Assembly: GCF_900109455.1 (NCBI RefSeq)
Contig: NZ_FOAG01000010.1
Coordinates: 1 to 64,000 of the forward strand
DNA: 64,000 nucleotides
Source: Roseovarius azorensis
Lineage (GTDB): Bacteria > Pseudomonadota > Alphaproteobacteria > Rhodobacterales > Rhodobacteraceae
Reading direction: 5' to 3'
The notes beneath the pieces are model-generated. The model was not told the origin of the DNA and made no database searches. It saw nothing but the letters and a program-made list of their open reading frames with translations. The translations under genes and the position numbers were made by a program. Positions 1-8,567 of the stretch are shown here, in pieces; the stretch's first letter is position 1; each line of letters starts with the position of its first letter.

Positions 1-94
1 TCGCCGCCGTCAGCGTCGTCTTGCCGTGGTCAACGTGACCAATCGTGCCGATGTTAACATGCGGTTTCGTGCGGTCAAATTTTGCCTTTGCCAT
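1..94 (-). CDS. tuf: Elongation factor Tu, 5' end only
   Basis: This is the first 31 codons of EF-Tu, the GTPase that carries aminoacyl-tRNA to the ribosome; the rest lies outside the window. The translation starts [20 protein letters not shown] and runs into the G1 P-loop, GHVDHGKT, which identifies the family. The ATG is at 94-92. A candidate promoter and a short leader hairpin lie just upstream. The next gene upstream on the same strand is an unrelated lipoprotein, so this copy is not directly behind fusA; which of the usual tuf copies it is cannot be told from here. Confidence 0.97.
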   Translation of the reverse strand, partial: MAKAKFDRTKPHVNIGTIGHVDHGKTTLTAA

Positions 95-119
95 GTCTCG
101 AGGCGCCTTGTCAGTTGGG

Positions 120-181
120 GGGCCACCACGGCCCGATTGTTACTCCGCGCGGCATTTATTGGGTTCAGCAGGGAAAATCAA
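120..181 (-). promoter_or_regulatory. Candidate tuf promoter and leader hairpin
   Basis: Read on the minus strand, TTGATT (181-176) is followed after 17 bases by TAAATG (158-153), a weak -10, and then by a GC-rich discriminator, GCCGCGCGG, as is common for growth-rate-controlled promoters. Downstream, 134-130 and 124-120 form a GGGCC/GGCCC stem with a 5-base loop inside the leader. This is inferred from spacing and composition only. Confidence 0.35.
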
Positions 182-226
182 GCCTTTCATGGCGGATTGC
201 GGCGGTCGCGGCGGAAGCGGTCGGGA

Positions 227-919
227 TCACTCCGTCGGCGGTGCCTCCGCCGGAGGCGCCGGAGCCGTGTCAACCTCAGCCGCCGCATCCTCCGGTGCCA
301 ACTCCGCTTCCGGAAAATCCACCTCTGCCTGCGTGGTCGGCGCGCCGGTCAGCACGCTGATCTTCTCCTTGGCGGGCCTGCCGTCATCCTCGAACCAGCC
401 GAATTCGTTGTTCTGCTGCACCAGCCAGTTCTGGATGAGCTTGGCAGCGTTGCGGCTGAGGTTCTCCATCTGCTTTTCCCTGCTCTGGGTCAGGCCTGAC
501 CCGAGCAGGGTACTGGTGGAAAAGCTCTCGACGACCGTGACCATATGCGGCTTGTCGTTCAGCTTCCTGCCTGCTGCATCATCCCAGGCGGTCACGTTCA
601 GGATCAGCGCCGATTTTGGCGAGGCAACCACCGGCACGCCGGGAAGCGCCAGGACATAACCCTCGACGCTGACCCCCAGATGATAAAGCCTGGTTCCATC
701 ATAACGCCCGAAGCGGTCCGTCATCGCCCTGGTCACCGCGTCGACCCATTCCTCGCGCGTAGCCTCGCGCGAGGCCGGACCCTTGATCAGGTTCGGAGCC
801 ACGACCACGTTGTGCCCGAGATGGAAGTTTCCCAGATAGGCCGGCGTCTCGTCGAGATCGTTCGGATCGGTGCAGGCCGCGACAAGCCCAAGGGCGAAAA
901 GCGCAAAAAGACGGATCAT
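227..919 (-). CDS. Putative lipoprotein of unknown function
   Basis: The protein is 230 residues if it starts at 919 (MIRLFALFALGLVAACTDPN). That start gives a classic lipoprotein signal: two basic-side residues, a hydrophobic stretch and the lipobox LVAAC, with Cys16 as the lipidation site. An upstream ATG at 991 is in frame but would bury the signal peptide. The mature part has a mixed alpha/beta look, then ends in a low-complexity tail rich in Pro, Ala and Glu (about the last 35 residues). I recognise no catalytic motif. It is transcribed toward tuf and away from the P450 gene; the function is unknown. Confidence 0.85.
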   Translation of the reverse strand: MIRLFALFALGLVAACTDPNDLDETPAYLGNFHLGHNVVVAPNLIKGPASREATREEWVDAVTRAMTDRFGRYDGTRLYHLGVSVEGYVLALPGVPVVASPKSALILNVTAWDDAAGRKLNDKPHMVTVVESFSTSTLLGSGLTQSREKQMENLSRNAAKLIQNWLVQQNNEFGWFEDDGRPAKEKISVLTGAPTTQAEVDFPEAELAPEDAAAEVDTAPAPPAEAPPTE

Positions 920-1038
920 TCGGCAAATCCCGGATTGCAATAAGTCGTGCAGGGATAGCGCAGCCGGTCGGGCGGTGCAATCGTTTGCCATGGTGCGGAC
1001 GCGGACCTATATCATGGCTGTCAGCGCAAAGGTGCCTC

Positions 1039-2439
1039 ATGTCCCAGACCGCCACCCTCTCGAGGCCCGCAGTTCCGGTCCATGTGACACTCGTGACCGA
1101 ACCGATGGGCGTGCTGGCCAGCCTGCGTGCGGCGCGACGCAATGTGCTGTCGATCATCCCCGCCATCGCCACCCGTCAGCCGATGGTCTCGGGCCGCACC
1201 GGCAAACGCTGGCACATGGTGATGGACCCCGGCGCGATTCGTCGCATGCTGCTGGAAAATCTGGACAATTATCCGAAATCCATCGTTACCAAGAACCTCC
1301 TGCGCCCGGCGATCGGCGATTCCCTGTTCGTTGCCGAAGGAGCGCATTGGCGCTGGCAGCGGCGCACTGCGGCGCCGGTGTTCTCGCATCGCAACGTGAT
1401 GAATCTTGGACCGGTCATGTCTGCCGCCGCCGAACGATCCTGCGCGCGGGTGGCCTACGCCGGCCCGCGCGCCGTGGACATGGCCGCCGACATGGTGCGC
1501 ACCACGTTCGATGTCATCGCCGACGTGACTTTCTCGGGCGATGGCATGTTTGACGCGGACGCCGTGCATCGCGGCATCGACGCTTATATTTCCGAAGCGG
1601 GCAAGATATCGTTGTTCGACATCCTCGGCTTTCCCGACTGGGTGCCACGTCCGGGGCGGCTCATGTCCGGCGGGGCGGTTAACGAGATGAAGCGCGTGGC
1701 CGACGCGGCGGTCGAGGCGCGGCGCGCGCGCGGCCCCGAGGGCGTGCCCGATCTGCTCGACCTCCTGCTCGAGGGCGAGGATCCCGAAACCAGACGTCGG
1801 ATGAACACCGCCGAGTTGCGCGACAACCTGCTGACCTTCATCGTCGCAGGCCATGAGACCACGGCGCTCACGCTTGGCTGGTCGCTTTATCTCTGCGCCT
1901 TTGACCAAAATGTGCAGGACCGCGCCCGTGCCGAGGCGCAGGCGGTGCTGCAGGGCCGCGCCGCGACCGGCGAGGACGTGGCGCGGCTGCCCTTTGTCCG
2001 GCAGATCATCGACGAGGCGCTGCGCCTCTATCCGCCTGCCGGCATGATCTCGCGCACCGCGCAAAAGGCGGACACGCTCTGTGGGCGCGAAATCCGGCCT
2101 GGCGACACGGTGATCATCCCGATCTACGCGCTGCACCGCAATCACGTCCTTTGGGACGACCCCGATGCCTTTCGTCCCGAGCGGTTCGCCGACCGCAAGA
2201 GTATCGAGCGCTATGCCTATCTGCCCTTCGGCGACGGGCCGCGCATCTGCATCGGCGCGAGCTTCGCGTTGCAGGAGGCGGTCATCATCCTTGCCACGTT
2301 GCTGTCGCGGTTCCGGTTCACCCCTGTCCCGGGACGCGATCCCGATCCGGTGATGATCCTGACACTTCGCCCCGAGGGCGGCGTCTGGCTGATGGCAGAA
2401 CCGATGACACCCCGAGAACAGGAGGAGTCTCCCGCATGA
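1039..2439 (+). CDS. Cytochrome P450
   Basis: A 466-residue soluble cytochrome P450, a heme-thiolate monooxygenase. All family marks are present: the I-helix oxygen-activation motif AGHETT, the K-helix ExxR (EALR, then LYPP), and the heme loop FGDGPRICIG with Cys404 as the heme ligand. The start at 1039 (MSQTATLSRP) is preferred; an in-frame ATG at 985 adds 18 residues unlike the family. No membrane anchor is seen. The sequence resembles CYP groups acting on fatty acids or other hydrophobic substrates, but the substrate cannot be read. Its stop overlaps the start of the multicopper oxidase (ATGA), so the two are translationally coupled. No ferredoxin or reductase gene is next to it. Confidence 0.95.
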   Translation: MSQTATLSRPAVPVHVTLVTEPMGVLASLRAARRNVLSIIPAIATRQPMVSGRTGKRWHMVMDPGAIRRMLLENLDNYPKSIVTKNLLRPAIGDSLFVAEGAHWRWQRRTAAPVFSHRNVMNLGPVMSAAAERSCARVAYAGPRAVDMAADMVRTTFDVIADVTFSGDGMFDADAVHRGIDAYISEAGKISLFDILGFPDWVPRPGRLMSGGAVNEMKRVADAAVEARRARGPEGVPDLLDLLLEGEDPETRRRMNTAELRDNLLTFIVAGHETTALTLGWSLYLCAFDQNVQDRARAEAQAVLQGRAATGEDVARLPFVRQIIDEALRLYPPAGMISRTAQKADTLCGREIRPGDTVIIPIYALHRNHVLWDDPDAFRPERFADRKSIERYAYLPFGDGPRICIGASFALQEAVIILATLLSRFRFTPVPGRDPDPVMILTLRPEGGVWLMAEPMTPREQEESPA

Positions 2440-3830
2440 GTCAGAATTTCAGTCGCCGCGCCTTTCTCAGCACAACCGCCGCAGCGGCAGCCCTGCCTCT
2501 CGTTCCCGCCCTTGCGACGGGACAGGTCGCATACGGCCTGCGCGCGGCGCCGGGCCGGGCGCGGCTGGTCCCGGAGCCCTGGGGCGAGACGCCGGTCTGG
2601 TGCTATGATGGCGCCGTGCCTGGTCCAGTGCTGCGCGCGCCACAGGGCGCACGGCTGAGCGTTGCGGTGCAGAACGGGCTTGCGACCGACACGACCGTAC
2701 ACTGGCACGGGCTGCGCCTGCCCAACGCGATGGACGGCGTGCCGCACCTGACCCAGCCGCCAATCAGGCCGGGAGAGACCTTTGCCTACGAGTTCGACCT
2801 ACCCGACGCGGGCACCTTCTGGTATCACCCGCACATGCAGAGCGCCGAACAGGTGGGGCGCGGCCTCTACGGCGCGCTCATCGTTGAAGAGGCCGCGCCG
2901 CCGCGCGTGGACCGCGACGTTATCTGGGTGCTCGATGACTGGCGCCTGACGCAGGAGGCCGCAATTTCCGCAGATTTCGGAGCGAACCACGACCAGAGCC
3001 ATGCCGGACGGATCGGCAATACCGTCACGATCAACGGGCGCGTGCCCGATGAATTCGCCCTGCGCCCCGGCGAGCGCATCCGCCTGCGGCTGATCAACGC
3101 CGCCAATGCGCGCATCTTCGAACTCGACTTCGGCGACCTTGATCCGCGCATCATCGCCCTCGACGGTCAGCCCGTCACGCCGCACAGCCCCGAGGCAGGA
3201 CTGGTCACGCTTGGCCCGGCGATGCGCGCCGACCTGATCCTCGATATGCCCGGCGCGCCGGACGCGCGTATTTCCGTGACGGACGGCTTCTACCCCCAAG
3301 CCGCCTACCGGCTGGTCGATCTGGTGGCCGAGGGCGCGCCGCTGCGCGACGGCCCGCCCGACTGGCCCATCGCCCTTGCCCCCAACCCCCTGCCGGAACC
3401 GGATCTGTCAGGGGCGATCAGGCACGAGATCACGTTTACCGGCGGGGCCATGGGCGGCATGGTGATGCAGGGCATGGGCCTGCAGATGGATCATCGTGGT
3501 AACGGCTTCTGGTTCGTCAACGGCGTCGCGGCCGAAGGGCATGTGCATGACCCCATCCTCACCCTCAGGCGTGACGCGAGCCATGTGCTGCGGATGACCA
3601 ATGCTACCGGCTTTCACCATCCGATCCACCTGCACGGCCATTCGTTTCGTGTGCTCAGCCGCAACGGCATCGCCACGCCGCATCGCGAATGGCGCGACAC
3701 CGTGCTGATGGCGCCGCGCGAGCAGGTCGAGATCGGGTTTGTCGCTGACAATCCTGGTGACTGGATGATTCACTGCCACATCCTGGAACATCAGGCGGCG
3801 GGCATGATGGCGGTGCTGCGGGTGGCGTGA
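2436..3830 (+). CDS. Multicopper oxidase (laccase-like)
   Basis: A 464-residue multicopper oxidase. The N-terminus, SRRAFLSTTAAAAALPL, looks like a Tat signal, fitting a copper enzyme exported folded to the periplasm. Copper motifs appear in the expected order: HWHG (His89, His91), HPH (131-133), HPIHLHGH near residue 400, and HCHILEH (446-452), with Cys447 as the type 1 copper ligand. A Met/Gly-rich stretch, GGAMGGMVMQGMGLQM, lies just before the C-terminal domain and resembles the Met-rich segments of copper-handling oxidases such as CueO. The start at 2436 is set by GGAGGAG at 2420-2426. It overlaps the P450 stop by 4 bases. Possible roles are cuprous oxidation or phenol oxidation. Confidence 0.95.
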   Translation: MSQNFSRRAFLSTTAAAAALPLVPALATGQVAYGLRAAPGRARLVPEPWGETPVWCYDGAVPGPVLRAPQGARLSVAVQNGLATDTTVHWHGLRLPNAMDGVPHLTQPPIRPGETFAYEFDLPDAGTFWYHPHMQSAEQVGRGLYGALIVEEAAPPRVDRDVIWVLDDWRLTQEAAISADFGANHDQSHAGRIGNTVTINGRVPDEFALRPGERIRLRLINAANARIFELDFGDLDPRIIALDGQPVTPHSPEAGLVTLGPAMRADLILDMPGAPDARISVTDGFYPQAAYRLVDLVAEGAPLRDGPPDWPIALAPNPLPEPDLSGAIRHEITFTGGAMGGMVMQGMGLQMDHRGNGFWFVNGVAAEGHVHDPILTLRRDASHVLRMTNATGFHHPIHLHGHSFRVLSRNGIATPHREWRDTVLMAPREQVEIGFVADNPGDWMIHCHILEHQAAGMMAVLRVA

Positions 3831-3896
3831 GCCGCAGACAATCCCCGGAACATCCGTCGGGTGCCCTGGCATTCGCCGCGCCACGGTACGAGCGCA

Positions 3897-4772
3897 CTAC
3901 CGCGTCGGCACCGGCTCTTCGCCGCGATAGTCGTAAAAGCCCCGCCCCGTCTTGCGGCCCAGCCACCCCGCCTCGACGTATTTCGTGAGCAGCGGACAGG
4001 GTCGGTATTTCGTGTCCGCCAGCCCGTCATGCAGCACGTTCATGATCGCAAGGCAGGTGTCCAGCCCGATGAAATCCGCCAGTTCCAGCGGCCCCATCGG
4101 GTGATTGGCCCCCAGTTTCATAGACTGGTCGATAGACCTGACATTTCCGACCCCTTCATAGAGCGTGTAGACGGCCTCGTTGATCATCGGCATGAGGATG
4201 CGGTTGACGATGAAGGCCGGGAAATCCTCGGCGCTGGCGGCGGTCTTGCCCAGTTTCTCGACCACGGCAAGGCAGGCGTCATAGGTGACCTTGTCGGTTG
4301 CAATGCCGCGGATGAGTTCCACCAGCTGCATCACCGGCACCGGGTTCATGAAATGGAACCCCATGAATTTCTCCGGCCGGTCGGTGCGGCTGGCCAGGCG
4401 CGTGATCGAGATCGAGGACGTGTTAGAGGTCAGGATCGTATGTGGCAGCAGATGCGGCAACAATTCGTCGAAAATCGCCTGTTTCACCGCCTCGCGTTCG
4501 GTCGCGGCCTCTATCACCAGATCGGTCTTGCCCAGATCGGTCAGGGTCTGCGTCGTGGTGATCCGCGCCAGCGCCGCCTCCATCTCGGCCCGGGTGATCT
4601 TGTCGCGGCTGACCTGCCGGTCCATGTTCCTGCGGATTGTCTCCATGGCGCGTTGCAGCGTCTCGGCGCTGATGTCGTTGAGCAGGACCTCATAACCGGC
4701 GAGCGCCATCACATGCGCAATGCCGTTACCCATCTGGCCTGCGCCGACCACGCCGATTTTCGCGATATCCAT
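3897..4772 (-). CDS. hbdA: 3-hydroxybutyryl-CoA dehydrogenase
   Basis: A 291-residue single-domain 3-hydroxyacyl-CoA dehydrogenase, which interconverts (S)-3-hydroxybutyryl-CoA and acetoacetyl-CoA with NAD(P)H. The N-terminal Rossmann motif is GAGQMGNG at residues 10-17. The catalytic His lies in [15 protein letters not shown], followed by the family's C-terminal dimerisation domain ([15 protein letters not shown]). The length is typical of stand-alone Hbd/PaaH proteins and not of FadB fusions. etfBA lies 1 kb away on the same strand with a divergent gene between. In this group the enzyme serves butyrate, polyhydroxybutyrate and ethylmalonyl-CoA routes. Confidence 0.95.
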   Translation of the reverse strand: MDIAKIGVVGAGQMGNGIAHVMALAGYEVLLNDISAETLQRAMETIRRNMDRQVSRDKITRAEMEAALARITTTQTLTDLGKTDLVIEAATEREAVKQAIFDELLPHLLPHTILTSNTSSISITRLASRTDRPEKFMGFHFMNPVPVMQLVELIRGIATDKVTYDACLAVVEKLGKTAASAEDFPAFIVNRILMPMINEAVYTLYEGVGNVRSIDQSMKLGANHPMGPLELADFIGLDTCLAIMNVLHDGLADTKYRPCPLLTKYVEAGWLGRKTGRGFYDYRGEEPVPTR

Positions 4773-4903
4773 CTGTCCGGTCCCCGTGCTTTTGCTGCAC
4801 CAGCATAGGCCCCGGCGGGGGCCACCTGCAAGGGCCGCAAGTAGCCAAAGGCAGGTGTGAAGACCGCAAAAATATTAGCCGAATTTTAACATTAGCAATT
4901 CCT

Positions 4904-4926
4904 CAAGGATTTTTCGCGAATCCTTG
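4904..4926 (+). promoter_or_regulatory. Hairpin in the leader of the DUF6473 gene
   Basis: CAAGGATT (4904-4911) and AATCCTTG (4919-4926) form a perfect 8-base stem with a 7-base loop, ending 17 bases before the nearer possible ATG. It sits in the 180-base AT-richer gap between the divergent hbd and DUF6473 genes. It could be a leader structure or an operator; there is no U-tract after it. Confidence 0.4.
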
Positions 4927-4955
4927 CCTCGGGTGAGCAAATAATGGTGGGATCA

Positions 4956-5789
4956 ATGGCATTTGAACGGATGGGGCAACAGCCCCTTGACTATCAGCAC
5001 GTAAACTACGGCGCATCGAAACTGCTGTTTCGCGGACCCCGGCGCAGGCTGGATGGTGGCTATGTCGCCTGTCTGGGGGGTACGGAAACCTATGGCAAAT
5101 TCATCGAGCGCCCGTTTCCCGACCTGCTGAGCCGGGGGCTGGCTCTGCCTTGTGTCAACCTTGGCTGGGCCAATGCCGGGGTCGACGTGTTCCTCATGGA
5201 TGAGGGTCTGCTGGCGCTGGCACACCGCGCGCGCGCGGTGGTGCTGCAAATCCCCTCGGCGATGAACCTGTCCAATCCCTATTACCGCGTCCATCCGCGC
5301 CGCAATGACCGCTTCGTGCAGGCCAGCCCGCGCCTTTACCGCCTGTTTCCCGAGGTCGATTTCACCGAGTTCCACTTTACCCGTCACCTGATGCTGCGGC
5401 TTTCGGACATCGACCCCGCGCGATTTGCCATACTGCGCGTGGAACTTCAGGAGGTTTGGGTGGCGCGCATGCAGCACCTTCTTGACCGGATCGGACGGCC
5501 CGTGGTGCTGCTCTGGTTTGCGGGTCATCCGCCGGGGAACGGAGAGGGATCGGCAGACCTGTGCGACGATCCCGCCTATGTCAGTCGTGCCATGCTGCAG
5601 GCCGTCGGCAGCCGCGCTGCGTATGTGGTGGAGGTGGTGGCAAGCCCCGGCGCAAAGGCTCTGGGCACGCACGGCATGCGCTTTGCACCGCTGGAAGAAA
5701 TCGCCGCCGCCGCGCTGCCGGGTCCGCTCGCCCATAGCGAGGTGGCCCGCGCCCTGACCCCGGCGCTCGCCCCTCTGATCGCGGAATGA
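4956..5789 (+). CDS. DUF6473 family protein
   Basis: A 277-residue protein of the DUF6473 family, found widely in Rhodobacterales and without known function. The conserved N-terminal block includes LDYQHVNYGASKLLFRGPRR and then CLGGTETYGKF. It resembles an SGNH/GDSL-like fold with an early GGTET block, but that is my inference. I prefer the ATG at 4956 (MAFERMGQQPLDY, with GGTGGGA 5 bases upstream); an alternative ATG at 4944 adds four residues. No signal peptide or membrane span is seen. It is a single gene ending in a clear hairpin shared with etfA. Many family members occur beside surface-polysaccharide or sulfotransferase genes, but none is near here. Confidence 0.8.
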   Translation: MAFERMGQQPLDYQHVNYGASKLLFRGPRRRLDGGYVACLGGTETYGKFIERPFPDLLSRGLALPCVNLGWANAGVDVFLMDEGLLALAHRARAVVLQIPSAMNLSNPYYRVHPRRNDRFVQASPRLYRLFPEVDFTEFHFTRHLMLRLSDIDPARFAILRVELQEVWVARMQHLLDRIGRPVVLLWFAGHPPGNGEGSADLCDDPAYVSRAMLQAVGSRAAYVVEVVASPGAKALGTHGMRFAPLEEIAAAALPGPLAHSEVARALTPALAPLIAE

Positions 5790-5794
5790 AAGGA

Positions 5795-5824
5795 CCCGCG
5801 CCTCCGGGGCGCGGGCCGTTATTC
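5795..5824. terminator. Hairpin between convergent DUF6473 and etfA genes
   Basis: CCCGCGCC (5795-5802) pairs perfectly with GGCGCGGG (5808-5815) around a 5-base loop, followed by CCGTTATT. It lies between two stop codons facing each other and could serve both strands, although the U-tract is poor. Confidence 0.65.
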
Positions 5825-5840
5825 CACGTCTAGGACGCTC

Positions 5841-6770
5841 TCACAGCTTTTCGGTCAGCTCCGGCACGGCGGTAAAGAGGTCCGCCACGAGGCCGTAATC
5901 GGCGACCTGAAAGATGGGCGCCTCTTCGTCCTTGTTGATGGCGACGATGATCTTGGAATCCTTCATCCCCGCCAGATGCTGGATCGCCCCCGAGATGCCG
6001 ACCGCGACATAGAGGTTGGGGGCCACCACCTTGCCGGTCTGGCCGACCTGCCAGTCGTTCGGCGCATAACCCGAATCGACCGCCGCGCGCGACGCGCCAA
6101 CGGCGGCGCCCAGCTTGTCCGCCAGTTTCTCGATCAGCGCGAAATCCTCCTGGCTGCCCACGCCGCGCCCGCCCGAGACGACGATCCCGGCAGAGGTCAG
6201 TTCGGGCCGATCCGAGGCCGCGACCTTGTCCTCGACCCATTCGGAGAGGCCGGGATTGGCCACCGCCGAAATTGTCTCGACCGGGGCCGCCGCCTGTTCG
6301 CCCGCCGGCTCGAAGGTCGAGGTGCGAAAGCTGATGACCTTTTTCGCATCGCGCGATTTCACCGTCTGGATCGCGTTGCCCGCATAGATCGGGCGCTCAT
6401 ACGTGTCGGCATCCACCACGCCCGAGGCGTCCGAGATCACCATGACATCCAAAAGCGCCGCGACGCGCGGCAGCACGTTCTTGGCGTCGGTCGTGGCCGG
6501 AGCCACTATATGGCTGTAATCGTCAGCCAGCGACACGATCAGCGCGGCGGTGGATTCCGCCAGACGGTGCCCCAATGAGGCATCCTCGGCCACCAGCACC
6601 TTTTTCACACCGGCGATCCTGGCCGCCGCTTCGCCCGCCGCTGCGGCCGAAGCCCCGCAGCAGAGCGCTGTCACATCGCCCAGTTTGGCCGCTGCCGTCA
6701 CCGCCTTGGCGGTGGCATCCAGCGACAGTTCGCCATCGGTGACTTCGGCAAGAAGAAGAACAGACATCAT
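5841..6770 (-). CDS. etfA: Electron transfer flavoprotein, alpha subunit
   Basis: The 309-residue alpha subunit of ETF, which accepts electrons from acyl-CoA dehydrogenases and passes them to ETF-ubiquinone oxidoreductase. The C-terminal FAD domain is clear: VSGGRGVGS, the [11 protein letters not shown] segment, and [29 protein letters not shown]. The N-terminal half shows the family's adenine-nucleotide-hydrolase-like fold. Its start overlaps the etfB stop by 4 bases, so the order etfB-etfA is one transcription unit. A second Met at 6767 is equally possible. A likely electron donor, Mcd, is encoded 14 kb away. Confidence 0.97.
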   Translation of the reverse strand: MMSVLLLAEVTDGELSLDATAKAVTAAAKLGDVTALCCGASAAAAGEAAARIAGVKKVLVAEDASLGHRLAESTAALIVSLADDYSHIVAPATTDAKNVLPRVAALLDVMVISDASGVVDADTYERPIYAGNAIQTVKSRDAKKVISFRTSTFEPAGEQAAAPVETISAVANPGLSEWVEDKVAASDRPELTSAGIVVSGGRGVGSQEDFALIEKLADKLGAAVGASRAAVDSGYAPNDWQVGQTGKVVAPNLYVAVGISGAIQHLAGMKDSKIIVAINKDEEAPIFQVADYGLVADLFTAVPELTEKL

Positions 6771-7525
6771 ACGGCCCCCGCTTCCTTGAGTTTCGCAACC
6801 AGTTCGTCGACCGAGCCCACGATCACGCCCGCCGCCCGCGCCGCGGGCTCTGAGGTGACGGTGATGTCCAGCCGCGGCGTGACATCGACGCCGTAATCGG
6901 CGGCAGTTTTTTCATCCAGCGGCTTTTTCTTGGCCTTCATGATGTTGGGCAACGACGCATAGCGCGGCTCGTTCAGGCGCAGATCGACGGTGACGATGGT
7001 AGGTGTCTTGACCTTGATCGTCTGCAGACCGCCATCCACCTCGCGGGTGACCAGCGCATGATCGCCCTCGACCTCAAGTTTCGAGGCGAAGGTCGCCTGG
7101 GACCAGCCCAGCAGCGCCGAGAGCATCTGCCCGGTGGCGTTCATGTCATTGTCGATCGCCTGCTTGCCGCAAAGCACGAGGCCGGGTTGTTCTTCCTCAA
7201 CGATTTTCGCAAGGATTTTCGCGACCGCCAGCGGCTCGATATCGGTATGCACATCCTCAGCGGCCACCACCAGGATCGCGCGGTCCGCGCCCATCGCCAG
7301 CGCCGTGCGCAGCGTCTCCTGCGCCTGTTTCACGCCGATGGAAACCGCGATCACCTCTTCGGCCTTGCCCGCCTCTTTCAGACGAATCGCCTCTTCGACG
7401 GCGATCTCGTCGAACGGATTCATCGACATCTTTACATTCGCAAGATCGACACCGCTGCCGTCCGCCTTCACGCGAACCTTCACGTTGTAGTCGATCACGC
7501 GTTTGACAGGCACAAGCACCTTCAT
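6767..7525 (-). CDS. etfB: Electron transfer flavoprotein, beta subunit
   Basis: The 252-residue beta subunit of ETF. It has the [19 protein letters not shown] start, the AMP-binding region with the family signature [18 protein letters not shown], and the dehydrogenase-docking recognition loop ([21 protein letters not shown]), in which the Leu-containing segment contacts acyl-CoA dehydrogenases. I use the ATG at 7525 because GGGAG sits 9 bases upstream; an ATG at 7531 has only 3 bases of spacing. It is the first gene of the etfBA pair and is preceded by a leader hairpin. Confidence 0.97.
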   Translation of the reverse strand: MKVLVPVKRVIDYNVKVRVKADGSGVDLANVKMSMNPFDEIAVEEAIRLKEAGKAEEVIAVSIGVKQAQETLRTALAMGADRAILVVAAEDVHTDIEPLAVAKILAKIVEEEQPGLVLCGKQAIDNDMNATGQMLSALLGWSQATFASKLEVEGDHALVTREVDGGLQTIKVKTPTIVTVDLRLNEPRYASLPNIMKAKKKPLDEKTAADYGVDVTPRLDITVTSEPAARAAGVIVGSVDELVAKLKEAGAV

Positions 7526-7549
7526 TGGCATGGTCTCCCTTAAAGTGGT

Positions 7550-7570
7550 GAAGAGCCGGTCCGACTCTTC
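7550..7570 (-). promoter_or_regulatory. Leader hairpin upstream of etfB
   Basis: On the minus strand GAAGAGTC (7570-7563) can pair with GGCTCTTC (7557-7550), including one G-U pair, around a 5-base loop. It lies 14 bases upstream of the Shine-Dalgarno sequence of etfB. It may stabilise the 5' end; the rest of the 163-base gap to the adenosyltransferase gene shows nothing clear. Confidence 0.35.
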
Positions 7571-7694
7571 GGCTAAATCTTTCTCGCGCGTTGATACCGG
7601 GTCAGGCGCGCATAAAACAGGGCAAAATCGTCACGTTTGCGTCCGGCGACGTCGCGTTTCGGGATTTAGGGCGCAAGAATATTGCCAGAGTGTT

Positions 7695-8267
7695 TCAGCG
7701 GTTCGCGCCCGGAATCCACAAGACATCCGCCTTGCCGTTTTCATTGGCCATGCGAGAGGCGACGAAAAACCAGTCGCTCAGCCGGTTGAGATATTTCACC
7801 GCCGCCGCGTTCACATGTTCCAGCGTCGCCAGTTCGACGCACAGCCGCTCAGCGCGCCGCGAGACTGTACGGCAGAGGTGCAGATGCGCCGCCAGCGGCG
7901 AGCCACCGGGCAGGACAAAGCTGCGCAGGGGCTGGAGATGTCCGTTCATCGCGTCAATCTCGGCCTCCAGCCGCGCGACCTGACTGTCAGCCATGCGCAG
8001 CGGCGGGTATTCGGCCTTGGCATCCTGCTCCATATCGGGACGGCACAGATCGGCCCCAAGATCAAAGAGATCGTTTTGAATACGCGCCAGCGCAGCGTCG
8101 GTTTCGTCCGTCGCATGCAGTCGCGCCAGCCCGACGGTCGCGTTGGCCTCGTCCACCGTGCCATAGGCGGTGACGCGCACCGAATGCTTGGCCACGCGAG
8201 CGCCGTTGCCAAGTGCGGTTTCGCCCGCATCGCCGGTGCGTGTATAAATCTTGTTCAGGACCACCAT
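7695..8267 (-). CDS. PduO-type cob(I)alamin adenosyltransferase
   Basis: A 190-residue ATP:cob(I)alamin adenosyltransferase of the PduO/MMAB type, which makes adenosylcobalamin from ATP and reduced B12. The N-terminal ATP-binding motif is KIYTRTGDAGET. The later signatures are GTVDEANA, FVLPGGSPLAAHLHLCRTVSRRAER and VKYLNRLSDWFFVASR, all typical of the trimeric PduO fold. Adenosylcobalamin is the cofactor of methylmalonyl-CoA and ethylmalonyl-CoA mutases, which fits the nearby hbd, etf and mcd genes. A small membrane protein gene lies 13 bases upstream in the same direction. Confidence 0.95.
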   Translation of the reverse strand: MVVLNKIYTRTGDAGETALGNGARVAKHSVRVTAYGTVDEANATVGLARLHATDETDAALARIQNDLFDLGADLCRPDMEQDAKAEYPPLRMADSQVARLEAEIDAMNGHLQPLRSFVLPGGSPLAAHLHLCRTVSRRAERLCVELATLEHVNAAAVKYLNRLSDWFFVASRMANENGKADVLWIPGANR

Positions 8268-8280
8268 GGGTCTATCCTCC

Positions 8281-8478
8281 CTAACTGCGGAAATAGACGA
8301 AAATCAAAATGAGCAGTATAGCAATGAATTGCGCGATCAGCCGCCAGCGCATGTACTTGTTCGACCTCTTTGCATTCTCCACCCCCTCCTTGCCAAAGGT
8401 GGAAATGCCCCGGATCAGAATCAACGCCACGGCCAGACAGCCCAAGGCCACGAGGAGAAATAGCGGATCTTGCAGCAT
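8281..8478 (-). CDS. Small protein with two membrane segments
   Basis: A 65-residue protein starting MLQDPLFLLVALG. It has one hydrophobic segment at residues 5-23, a basic/polar loop with GISTFGKEGVENAKRSNKYMRWR, and a second segment at about 46-62. This two-helix architecture matches small Rhodobacterales proteins annotated as twin transmembrane proteins and resembles HIG1-domain proteins. An upstream in-frame ATG at 8514 adds 12 residues and is less likely. It probably forms an operon with the adenosyltransferase 13 bases downstream. The function is unknown. Confidence 0.8.
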   Translation of the reverse strand: MLQDPLFLLVALGCLAVALILIRGISTFGKEGVENAKRSNKYMRWRLIAQFIAILLILIFVYFRS

Positions 8479-8567
8479 CAGGCGTCCTTTCCGAGTCGGT
8501 CTCGTGGGGCACATCTAGGCGGGGTGGGGCACAAAGCGAAAGGGAAAATGTGCCGCAGTCAATAGCC

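Noticed and set aside
2151-2435. An upstream extension of the multicopper oxidase frame through the P450 gene
   Set aside because: The Tat-like signal and the ribosome-binding site fix the start at 2436.
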